A DNA stretch of 64,000 nt from Nocardioides islandensis (GTDB lineage Bacteria > Actinomycetota > Actinomycetes > Propionibacteriales > Nocardioidaceae): NCBI RefSeq assembly GCF_015352455.1, contig NZ_JADKPN010000004.1, forward strand, positions 1-64,000, in the 5' to 3' direction. The position numbers and the translations under genes are program-made. Under the pieces are notes generated by a model. The model saw only the letters and a program-made list of their open reading frames with translations. It searched no databases and was not told the DNA's origin. Below are positions 1 through 14,495 of this stretch, in pieces; position 1 is the stretch's first letter, and each line of letters opens with the position of its first letter.

Positions 1-141
1 GTAAAAAACAAACATCAAACCCAAACCAAAAAGATCAGGGCATGACAAACTAATTCGTCGACTAAATGACACACTGTTGAGTTCTCAAAAATCAGACGCG
101 CTCCAGTCGTGCCCTCTCGGGCCGTGCTGGGGGCAACCTGA
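1..141 (-). ncRNA. 5' leader of an rRNA operon (16S gene lies left of the window)
   Basis: Read on the minus strand, the AT-rich stretch contains TTTGAGAACTCAACAGTGTG (about 72-91) followed by T- and G-rich sequence up to the edge. This TTGAGAACTCAA/cAGTGTG block is familiar from actinobacterial pre-16S leaders (established knowledge), where it precedes the 16S gene by some tens of bases. The base composition is unlike the rest of the window. The 16S sequence itself is not visible. Confidence 0.8.
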
Positions 142-144
142 GAA

Positions 145-173
145 AACTTACCGGAGCGGCACCATCGGCGCAA
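145..173 (-). promoter_or_regulatory. Probable rrn promoter P2
   Basis: On the minus strand TTGCGC (168-173) is followed after 17 nt by TAAGTT (145-150). It lies just upstream of the rRNA leader motif. Match to the -35/-10 consensus is moderate; assignment rests mainly on position. Confidence 0.45.
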
Positions 174-241
174 CTCGGTAGAGCTCCTCGTGTGTCGCGT
201 TCCAGGGGGCCTTCTGGCCCGGCCCGGAGGCGACTCGGAGA

Positions 242-271
242 AACCTACACACGCCCTCAGCGGCGTTCCAA
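242..271 (-). promoter_or_regulatory. Probable rrn promoter P1
   Basis: On the minus strand TTGGAA (266-271) is followed after 18 nt by TAGGTT (242-247). It starts 8 nt after the mpg stop and reads toward the rRNA leader, so the rRNA operon probably has tandem promoters. No gene is seen between 1 and 278. Confidence 0.5.
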
Positions 272-278
272 ATCGGGG

Positions 279-4691
<4,413 letters not shown>

Positions 4692-4695
<4 letters not shown>

Positions 4696-5618
4696 CCGCT
4701 CTGCTCCAGCAGCCAGGTGATGACGGCCTTCTGGGCGTGGCGGCGGTTCTCGGCCTCGTCCCAGATGACGCTCTGCGGACCGTCGAGGACGTCGGCGTCG
4801 ATCTCCTTGCCGCGGTACGCCGGGAGGCAGTGCATCACGATCGCGTCCGGGTCGGCGTGCGCCATCAGCTCGGCGGTGACGGTGTAGTCGGCGAACTTCA
4901 CCAGTCGCTCCTCGGCCTCGCTCTCCTTGCCCATCGAGACCCAGGTGTCGGTGACCACGACGTCGGCGCCCGCGACCGCCTTGACCGGGTCCTGCTCGAG
5001 CAGCGCGGAGCCGCCGGTGGTCCGGCCGATCGCGTTGGCGCGGTCGACCATCGACTGCTCGGGGTTCTGGCCCTCGGGCGCGCTGATGCGGACGTGCATG
5101 CCGGCGGTGGCCCCGGCCAGCAGCCAGGAGTTGCCCATGTTGCAGGCCCCGTCACCGACGAACGCCACGGTCAGCCCGGCCAGCGATCCCTTGCGCTCCT
5201 TGACGGTGAGCAGGTCGGCGAGCAGCTGGCAGGGGTGGTACTCGTCGGTGAGGGCGTTGACGACGGGCACGCCGGAGTACGCCGCCATCTCCTCGATGGC
5301 GTCCTGGCCGTAGGTGCGCCAGACGATGACGCTCGCCTGCCGGCCGAGCACGCGGGCGACGTCGGCGACCGACTCGCGCTTGCCGATGTCGGCCAGCGTG
5401 CCGTCGACGAGCATCGGGTGCCCGCCGAGCTCGGCGATGCCGGCTGCGAAGGAGGCCTGGGTCCGCAGGGTCGGCTTGTCGTAGATGGTCGCGACGGTGA
5501 GCGGTCCGGCGAGCGGCTTGGCGTCGTACGGCGCCCGCTTCAGGTCGGCGGCCAGGTCGAGCATCGCGGCCTGCTCGGCCGGGCTGAGGTCGTCGTCGGC
5601 GAGGAACGAGCGGGTCAT
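4692..5618 (-). CDS. argF: Ornithine carbamoyltransferase
   Basis: Makes citrulline from ornithine and carbamoyl phosphate. 308 residues, full length. The carbamoyl phosphate site HPCQ (in [12 protein letters not shown]), the ornithine-binding SMG loop (DTWVSMGKE) and HCLPAYRG are intact. The usual STRTR phosphate loop is changed: residues 50-54 read TLRTQ in the context [12 protein letters not shown]. The Arg and second Thr are kept, so activity is still likely. The ATG overlaps the argD stop by 4 nt. Confidence 0.94.
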
Positions 5619-6784
5619 CTGAGACCTCCGTAGGCGTCGTCGAGGATCGCTGGCCAGGCGGCCAGGAACGCGTCGACGTCATCGTGGCCGATGACCAGCG
5701 GCGGGGCGAGGCGGACGCGCTCGGGCGTCGGGTTGTTGAGGATGAAGCCGTGGGTCAGCGCGGCGGCGGCCACCTGGGCGGACACCGGCTCGGAGAGGTC
5801 GAGGCCGATGAACAGGCCGCGGCCACGTACCTCGGTGACCCGCGGGTCCTGCGCCAGCCCGTCGCGCAGCCGCTGCCCGACCTCGGTCGCGTGGTCGAGC
5901 AGGCCCTCCTTCTCGATGGTGTCGAGGACGGCGAGCGCGGCGGCGCAGGCGACCGGGTTGCCGCCGAACGTGGTGCCGTGGTTCCCGGGCTGGAGAAGGG
6001 TGGCCGCGTCGCCGAGCCCGATACAGGCGCCGATCGGGATGCCGCCGCCGAGACCCTTGGCGACCGTGACGACGTCCGGATCGGCCGACTCGCCCGCGAA
6101 CCACCGGCCGGTACGGCCGATGCCGGTCTGGATCTCATCGAGCCACAGGAGCGCGCCGTTGTCGCGGGTGATCTCGCGCGCCGCCGCGAGGTAGCTGTCG
6201 GGCGGGACGACGACGCCGGCCTCGCCCTGGATCGGCTCCAGGACCACGGCGGCCGTCTGGTCGGTGACGGCGCGAGCGAGCGCGGCCTCGTCGCCGTACG
6301 GGACGAAGGTGACGTTGCCGGGCAGCGGCTCGAACGGCGTGCGGTAGGCCTCCTTGGCGGTCAGTGCCAGCGCGCCCATGGTGCGACCGTGGAAGGCGCC
6401 CTCTGCGGCGACCAGGTGCGTGCGGCCGGTGCGCCGGGTCAGCTTGAAGGCCGCCTCGTTGGCCTCCGTGCCGGAGTTCGTGAAGAACACGCGGCCGTCG
6501 GCCCCGACGAGGGACAGGAGCCGCTCGGCGAGCTCGACCTGCGGGGTGCTGGTGAAGAAGTTGGAGATGTGGCCCAGGGTGCCGAGCTGCTCGGTCACGG
6601 CGGCGACGAGCGCGGGATGGGCGTGGCCGAGGGCGTTCACGGCGATGCCGCCGAGCAGGTCGACGTACTCCTTGCCGTCGGCGTCCCAGACGTGCGCGCC
6701 CTCGCCCTTGACCAGCACCAGCTTGGGCGGGCCGAAGGTGTTCATCACCGAGGCGGCGTAGCGCTCTTGCCACTGCTGACTCAT
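5615..6784 (-). CDS. argD: Acetylornithine aminotransferase
   Basis: Class-III PLP aminotransferase converting N-acetylglutamate semialdehyde to N-acetylornithine. 389 residues. The cofactor lysine is K243 in TVAKGLGGG; other family marks are [39 protein letters not shown] and GTTFGGNP. The start is the ATG at 6784, which overlaps the argB stop as ATGA; the reading frame continues open through argB but that portion is not coding. Member of the argCJBDFR unit. Confidence 0.96.
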   Translation of the reverse strand: MSQQWQERYAASVMNTFGPPKLVLVKGEGAHVWDADGKEYVDLLGGIAVNALGHAHPALVAAVTEQLGTLGHISNFFTSTPQVELAERLLSLVGADGRVFFTNSGTEANEAAFKLTRRTGRTHLVAAEGAFHGRTMGALALTAKEAYRTPFEPLPGNVTFVPYGDEAALARAVTDQTAAVVLEPIQGEAGVVVPPDSYLAAAREITRDNGALLWLDEIQTGIGRTGRWFAGESADPDVVTVAKGLGGGIPIGACIGLGDAATLLQPGNHGTTFGGNPVACAAALAVLDTIEKEGLLDHATEVGQRLRDGLAQDPRVTEVRGRGLFIGLDLSEPVSAQVAAAALTHGFILNNPTPERVRLAPPLVIGHDDVDAFLAAWPAILDDAYGGLR

Positions 6785-7700
6785 GAGCTCTTCGCCTTCC
6801 GGACCTTGGTGGCGACCCCGGGAAGGACCTGGGTGCCGACGCCCTCGTCGGTGAACAGCTCGAGCAGCACGGCATGGTCCTCGCGGCCGTCGACGACGGT
6901 TGCGCGGGGGACGCCGCCCTGGACGGCCTGCAGGCAGGCGGCCATCTTCGGGACCATCCCGCTGGCGAGAGTGGGCATCAGCTCGGCGAGCGCCTCGGGC
7001 GAGATCTCGCCGATGACGTCGTCGCTGTCGGGCCAGTCGCGGTAGAGCCCCTCGACGTCGGTGAGGACGAGGAGCTTCTCGGCGCCGAGAGCGATCGCCA
7101 GGGCGGCGGCAGCGGTGTCGGCGTTCACGTTGTGCACCGTGCCGTCGACGTCGGGCGCGACGCTCGAGATGACCGGGATGCGGCCGGCCTCGACGAGGTC
7201 CAGCACAGCCTCGGGGCGCACGCTGGCCACCTCGCCGACCAGGCCCAGGTCGACCTCCTCGCCGTCGACGACGGTGTTGGTGCGCTGGGCGGTGAAGAGA
7301 CCGGCGTCCTCGCCCGAGAGCCCGACGGCGAGCGGGCCGTGCTCGTTGACCAGTCCGACGAGCTCGCGCTGCACCTGGCCGACGAGCACCATCCGGACGA
7401 CGTCCATCGCCTCGGGCGTGGTGACGCGCAGGCCGCCCTTGAACTCCGACGCGATGCCGAGCTTGTCGAGCATGGCGGAGATCTGCGGGCCGCCGCCGTG
7501 GACCACGACCGGCTTGAACCCGGCGAACCTCAGGAACGCGACGTCCTCGGCGAACGCGCGCTTGAGGGTGTCGTCGGTCATCGCGTTGCCGCCGTACTTC
7601 ACCACCACGATCTTCCCGTGGTAGCGCTTGAGCCACGGCAGCGCTGCCGCGAGCACGGCGGCCTTGGCGGGCTCGACGGCGGGCCGGACATCGGTGTCGG

Positions 7701-7704
<4 letters not shown>
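6781..7704 (-). CDS. argB: Acetylglutamate kinase
   Basis: Phosphorylates N-acetylglutamate, the usual feedback-inhibited step. 307 residues with [37 protein letters not shown] and ASGMVPKM motifs. The N-terminal helix region (about residues 10-30) is long enough for the arginine-sensitive hexameric type, so feedback inhibition is plausible. ATG at 7704 overlaps the argJ stop. Confidence 0.96.
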
Positions 7705-9934
<2,230 letters not shown>

Positions 9935-9935
9935 C

Positions 9936-9941
9936 TACCGT
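9936..9941 (+). promoter_or_regulatory. -10 hexamer of a leaderless-type promoter
   Basis: TACCGT ends 6 nt before the ATG at 9948, so the transcript would begin at or next to the start codon. There is no ribosome binding site. Confidence 0.45.
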
Positions 9942-9947
9942 CGTTCC

Positions 9948-10748
9948 ATGAGCCGGTTGAGCGCGTCCCAGTACCTGTCCGCCATCGAGTCCGAGTCGGC
10001 CCGCTTCCGGGAGGTGCTGGGAGGCGCAGAGCCCGCCGCCCCGGTTCCCAGCTGTCCCGCCTGGTCGGCGATCGACCTGCTCAACCACCTGGCGGAGACG
10101 CAGGCGCAGTGGGCCTGGGTCGTGACGAACCGCCCGAAGAACCCCGACGAGCGCCCGCAGCCGGACGCCTCCCCCACGACGTACGACGCCGCCCTCACCG
10201 CCTTCGACGAGGCCTCGGCCGGACTGGTCGCCGCGCTGCGCGACGCCGATCCTGCTGATCCGGCCTGGACCTGGTCGAAGGAACAGACGGTCGGCTTCAT
10301 CCTGCGACGACAGGCGCACGAGGCCCTGATCCACCGCCTGGACGCGGAGCTCACCGCGGTCGGGCACATCTCCGACCTCGACGCGGCACTGGCGTCCGAC
10401 GGTGTCGAGGAGGTGCTCGACGTGATGTTCGGCGGCTGCCCCGAGTGGGGCGAGTTCTCACCGCTGCCGCACTACATCCGCGTCGAGCTCACCGACACCG
10501 GCGAGAACGTCTGGGTGCAGCTCGGCCGGTTCAGCGGGACCGACCCGTCCGACGGCACCCACTACGACGAGGACGACATCCACGTGGTGGCCGACCCCGG
10601 CGTGGATGCCGACGCGGTCATCTCCTCCCCCGCCGCGGTGATGGACGCCCGCCTGTGGCGCCGCGGCGACGGCGACTCGATCCACCTGGCGGGTGACCTG
10701 GAGATCGTGGATCACTTCCGGAGGGTGATCCACCAGCCGATCAACTGA
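9948..10748 (+). CDS. Maleylpyruvate isomerase family, mycothiol-dependent-type protein
   Basis: 266 residues with a DinB/MDMPI-like N-terminal four-helix domain: SCPAWSAIDLLNHLAETQAQW and RRQAHEALIHRLDAEL, where the His/Glu set is expected to bind a metal, and a C-terminal SCP2-like half (DAVISSPAAVMDARLWRRGD). The family includes mycothiol-dependent enzymes, but most members, including this one, have no assigned substrate. It is divergent from argC with a 79-bp gap and converges on pheT. Confidence 0.75.
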   Translation: MSRLSASQYLSAIESESARFREVLGGAEPAAPVPSCPAWSAIDLLNHLAETQAQWAWVVTNRPKNPDERPQPDASPTTYDAALTAFDEASAGLVAALRDADPADPAWTWSKEQTVGFILRRQAHEALIHRLDAELTAVGHISDLDAALASDGVEEVLDVMFGGCPEWGEFSPLPHYIRVELTDTGENVWVQLGRFSGTDPSDGTHYDEDDIHVVADPGVDADAVISSPAAVMDARLWRRGDGDSIHLAGDLEIVDHFRRVIHQPIN

Positions 10749-10862
10749 GCTCGCTCCGCTCGCTCGGTCCGCGCGCTATAACCCTTGGTCTTCCTCCTCG
10801 CTTCGCTCGCAGAGCTCGCTCCGCTCGTCGTGCAGACCAAGGGGCGCGCGCGGACAACCCTG
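10745..10862. repeat. Composite inverted repeat between convergent genes
   Basis: A 10-bp perfect arm CCCTTGGTCT (about 10780-10789) pairs with AGACCAAGGG (about 10834-10843), flanked by further GCGCGC complementarity. Between and left of the arms GAGCTCGCTCCGCTCG occurs twice, with smaller GCTTCGCTCG units. It lies between the ends of two convergent genes, so it may act as a two-way terminator; the arrangement also looks like a REP-type element. Confidence 0.6.
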
Positions 10863-10864
10863 TA

Positions 10865-13348
10865 TCACCTCTGTACGGCGCCGCACCTCTCGGCGGCTGA
10901 GGCCACGGCGGCGTCGCGGAAGGCGCCGGCCTCGGACTCGGTGAGCGTGCGGTCGGGGGCGCGGAAGCGGAGGGCGAAGGCGAGGGACTTCTTGCCCTCG
11001 CCGACCTGGGGGCCGGTGTAGACGTCGAAGAGGCGGACCGACTCGAGGTACTCCCCCGCACCGGCGCGCAGGGCGGCCTCGACGTCGGCGGCCGTGACCG
11101 TGTCGTCGACGACCAGCGCGACGTCCTCCTTGGCGACCGGGAAGCTGGAGTACTCCGGGGCCTCGACCATCGACGAGGCGTGCTCGAGCAGCCGGCTCAG
11201 GTCGATCTCGGCGGCGGCGGTGCGGGCCGGGATGCCGTACGCCGCGCAGACGCGCGGGTGCAGCTCGCCGGCGTGCCCGAGGACGGCGTCGCCCACGGCG
11301 ATCTCGGCGCAGCGGCCGGGGTGCCAGGGGGCGTGCGCGGTGGCGCGGACCGTGACCTCGACCCCGACGGACTCGGCGACGCGGCGCACCCCGTCGAGAG
11401 CGTCGGCCCAGGTGCCCGGTCGACCCGGGCCCCACCAGCCCGCACGCTCGCGCTCGCCGGAGACGGCCAGGCCCAGGTGCAGCGGCTGGCCCGGCAGGGC
11501 CTTGTCGAGCTCGTCGAGCTGGGCGTCGCTGGGCCGGTGGTCGACCCCGAAGATCGGGGCCGGACCGCTGGCCCTGGGCAGGGTCACCGTGGCGGTCTCG
11601 AACAGGGCCACGTCGAGCGCGCCGCGGCCGGCGTTGCGGGCCACGGTCTTCAGCAGCCCGGGGAGCAGCGTGGTGGTCATGGCCGGCTCCTCGGAGGAGA
11701 GCGGGTTGGCCAGCCGCAGCAGCGTGCGCCGCGGGTCGCTGGCGTCGAGCCCGAGGGCGTCCAGGTCGCGCGTCCCGATGAACGGGAAGCTGACCACCTC
11801 GACGTACCCCTCCCCGGCCAGCGTCCGGCCGACCCGGCGCCGCAGCCGCTGGGACCGGGTCAGGCCACGGCCGTGGGCGGCGGGCGGGAGGACGGAGGGC
11901 ACGTCGGAGTACCCGACGATCCGCGCCACCTCCTCGACCAGGTCGAACGGGTCGGTCAGGTCGCCGCGCCACGGCGGCGGCGTCACCGTCAGCGTCGAAC
12001 CGGACTCGACGACCGTGCAGCCGACCGCGCGCAGGTTGGCGACCGTCACCGACGCCGGGATGTCCATCCCCGACACCCGAGCCGGCAGGCCGGCGTCGAC
12101 GGTGATCGACGCGATGGCCGGCGGGGCGCCCACGTAGGTCACGCCGTCGTCGACGATGCCGCCGCCGTACGTCGTCAGCAGCTCGGCGACGCGGTCCGCG
12201 GCGACGAGCGGGATGGTCGGGTCGGTGCCGCGCTCGAACCGCTTCGACGCCTCCGACGGCAGCTTGTGCCGGCGCTCGGTGCGGAAGATCGCGACCGGGT
12301 CCCAGTGGGCGGCCTCGATGAAGATGTTGGTGGTCGTGTCCGACAGCTCGGTCGTCTCGCCGCCCATCACGCCGGCCAGGCCGATCGGCCCGGAGTCGTC
12401 GGTGATGAGGAGGTCCTCCTCCGACAGCGTCCGGTCGGCGCCGTCGAGGGTCCGCAGCTTCTCGCCCGCGCGAGCGCGCCGGACGACGATCGGGCCGGCC
12501 AGCTTGTCGCGGTCGAAGCCGTGGATGGGCTGCCCGAGCTCGAGCATCACGTAGTTGGTGACGTCGACCGCCAGCGAGATGGGCCGCATGCCCGCCAGCT
12601 GGATCCGGCGCGCCATCCAGTCCGGCGTCGGCGCGGACGGGTCGAAGCCGGTCACCGAACGGCCCGTGAACACCGGGCAGCCGACCGGGTCCTCGACCAC
12701 GACGTCGTACGCCGCCTGGTCGGAGGCCGGCACCGGCCGGTCGGCCGGGTCGTCGAAGTCGACCCCGTAGGCCAGGGCGGCCTCGCGCCCGACGCCGCGC
12801 AGGGAGAGGGCGTAGGCACGGTCCGGGTTGATCTCGAACTCGATGACCTCGTCGCGCAGGGGCAGGACGTCGAACACGTCGTCACCCGGTTCGCCGGCGT
12901 CGGCCGGGAGCACGATGATCCCGTCGTGGTCGTCGCCGAGGCCGAGCTCGCGGGCCGAGCAGATCATGCCGGCGGAGACGTGCCCGTAGGTCTTGCGGGC
13001 GGAGATCTCGAAGTCGCCGGGCAGGACGCCGCCCGGCAGGATCACCGGCACGAGGTCGCCCACCACGAAGTTGTGGGCGCCGCAGACGATGCCCTGCGGT
13101 TCACCGGTCCCGTTGGCGGACCCGACGTCCACCGAGCACCAGCGGATGGTCTTGCCGTTCTTCTGCGGCTCGTCCTCGAACGACAGCACGCGGCCGACGA
13201 CGAGCGGACCGGTGACGTCGTGGCCGGGGCGCTCAATGGCCTCCTGCTTGAGGCCGAGGGCGGTCAGCCGGTCGGCGAGCTGCTCGGTGGTGACGTCCGC
13301 GGGCAGGGCCGGGACGACAGCACGGATCCAGGAAACAGCGGCACGCAT
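10865..13348 (-). CDS. pheT: Phenylalanyl-tRNA synthetase beta subunit
   Basis: 827 residues, normal length. It holds the N-terminal tRNA-binding EMAP-like region (GPLVVGRVLSFEDEPQKNGKTIRWC), the B3/B4 editing region, B5 domain, a core with FPFIGTRDLDALGL, and the C-terminal ferredoxin-like anticodon-binding domain (FDVYTGPQVGEGKKSLAFALRFRAPDRTLTE, cited by ends). It pairs with PheS to form the heterotetramer that charges tRNA-Phe. ATG start 7 nt after the pheS stop; cotranscribed. Confidence 0.96.
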   Translation of the reverse strand: MRAAVSWIRAVVPALPADVTTEQLADRLTALGLKQEAIERPGHDVTGPLVVGRVLSFEDEPQKNGKTIRWCSVDVGSANGTGEPQGIVCGAHNFVVGDLVPVILPGGVLPGDFEISARKTYGHVSAGMICSARELGLGDDHDGIIVLPADAGEPGDDVFDVLPLRDEVIEFEINPDRAYALSLRGVGREAALAYGVDFDDPADRPVPASDQAAYDVVVEDPVGCPVFTGRSVTGFDPSAPTPDWMARRIQLAGMRPISLAVDVTNYVMLELGQPIHGFDRDKLAGPIVVRRARAGEKLRTLDGADRTLSEEDLLITDDSGPIGLAGVMGGETTELSDTTTNIFIEAAHWDPVAIFRTERRHKLPSEASKRFERGTDPTIPLVAADRVAELLTTYGGGIVDDGVTYVGAPPAIASITVDAGLPARVSGMDIPASVTVANLRAVGCTVVESGSTLTVTPPPWRGDLTDPFDLVEEVARIVGYSDVPSVLPPAAHGRGLTRSQRLRRRVGRTLAGEGYVEVVSFPFIGTRDLDALGLDASDPRRTLLRLANPLSSEEPAMTTTLLPGLLKTVARNAGRGALDVALFETATVTLPRASGPAPIFGVDHRPSDAQLDELDKALPGQPLHLGLAVSGERERAGWWGPGRPGTWADALDGVRRVAESVGVEVTVRATAHAPWHPGRCAEIAVGDAVLGHAGELHPRVCAAYGIPARTAAAEIDLSRLLEHASSMVEAPEYSSFPVAKEDVALVVDDTVTAADVEAALRAGAGEYLESVRLFDVYTGPQVGEGKKSLAFALRFRAPDRTLTESEAGAFRDAAVASAAERCGAVQR

Positions 13349-13355
13349 CGCGGGC

Positions 13356-14453
13356 TCAGAGCTCCGTTCCGAAGGCCGAGGAGAACCGGACGTCGCCCTC
13401 GAACAGGTCGCGCAGGTCGCTGACGGCGTACCGCATCATCAGCGTGCGGTCGATGCCCATGCCGAACGCGAACCCGGTGTAGCGGTCGGTGTCCACGCCG
13501 CACGCCGTCAGCACGCGCGGGTTCACCACCCCGCAGCCGCCCCACTCGACCCAGCCCTCGCCGCGGCAGGTACGGCAGTCCTCGGAGTTCACGCCGCGGC
13601 AGATCCAGCAGATGAGGTCGACCTCGGCGCTGGGCTCGGTGAAGGGGAAGTACGACGGGCGGAACCGCGTCGTGATGCCGTCGCCGAACATCGCGGCGGC
13701 GAAGTGGTCCAGCGTGCCCTTGAGGTGGGCCATGGTGATGCCCTCGTCGACGACGAGGCCCTCGACCTGGTGGAACATCGGCGAGTGCGTGGCGTCGTAC
13801 GGGTCGGTGCGGTAGACCCGGCCCGGGCAGACCACGTGGATCGGCGGCGTGCGGGTCAGCATGGTGCGCGCCTGCACAGGAGAGGTGTGGGTGCGCAGCA
13901 CGACGTGGTTCTCGGCCGGCTCCGCCCAGATCGTGTCCTGCATGGTGCGCGCCGGGTGGTCCGGGCCGAGGTTGAGGGCGTCGAAGTTCAGCCACTCGGC
14001 CTCGACGACCGGGCCCTCCGCGACCTCCCAGCCGAGGGCGACGAAGACGTCGGCGATGTCCTCGGCCAGCGTGGTCAGCGGGTGTCGGGAGCCCGCGGGG
14101 CGGCGCGAGGTCGGCAGCGTGACGTCGACGGTCTCGTCGACGAGCATCCGCTCCTCGGCCTGCACCTCGAGCTCCGCCTGGCGGGCCGCGATGGCCTGCT
14201 GCACCGCGCCCCGCGCCTGTCCGACCCGCTGGCCGGCCTCCTTGCGGGCCTGCGGCGGCAGCGCGCCGATCTCACGGTTGGCCAGGGCCAGCGGCGAGCG
14301 GTCGCCGGCGTGGTCGAGGCGCACCTGCTTGAGCTCCGCGAGGTCGCCGGCGGCGGCGATGGCGGCAAAGGCCTGCTCGCGCATCTCCTCGACCTGGTCA
14401 GCGCGCAGCGGCGTGACCTCGACGGGGTCGTACGACGAGTTGGGGCCGGACAT
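13356..14453 (-). CDS. pheS: Phenylalanyl-tRNA synthetase alpha subunit
   Basis: 365 residues of class-II synthetase. N-terminal coiled coil (about 1-110), then motif 2 region VYRTDPYDATHSPMFHQVEGL and motif 3 GFAFGMGIDRTLMMRY. An insert with two CxxC pairs (CWIC and CRTC) plus WGGCG lies at about residues 285-315 and may bind zinc; such an insert is known from other actinobacterial PheS. The ATG has no ribosome binding site and follows a TAGACT hexamer by 7 nt, which suggests a leaderless mRNA rather than the classical pheS attenuator. Confidence 0.96.
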   Translation of the reverse strand: MSGPNSSYDPVEVTPLRADQVEEMREQAFAAIAAAGDLAELKQVRLDHAGDRSPLALANREIGALPPQARKEAGQRVGQARGAVQQAIAARQAELEVQAEERMLVDETVDVTLPTSRRPAGSRHPLTTLAEDIADVFVALGWEVAEGPVVEAEWLNFDALNLGPDHPARTMQDTIWAEPAENHVVLRTHTSPVQARTMLTRTPPIHVVCPGRVYRTDPYDATHSPMFHQVEGLVVDEGITMAHLKGTLDHFAAAMFGDGITTRFRPSYFPFTEPSAEVDLICWICRGVNSEDCRTCRGEGWVEWGGCGVVNPRVLTACGVDTDRYTGFAFGMGIDRTLMMRYAVSDLRDLFEGDVRFSSAFGTEL

Positions 14454-14460
14454 GCCCCGA

Positions 14461-14466
14461 AGTCTA
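14461..14466 (-). promoter_or_regulatory. -10 hexamer of leaderless pheS promoter
   Basis: TAGACT on the minus strand ends 7 nt before the pheS ATG, inside the 42-bp gap after the kinase fusion gene. Confidence 0.5.
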
Positions 14467-14495
14467 GGAACGCGGCCTCACACGCGGCGAACCGG

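Noticed and set aside
14454..14495. Phenylalanine-type attenuator or T-box before pheS
   Set aside because: The gap is 42 bp, and the -10 hexamer is 7 nt from the start, leaving no room for a leader.
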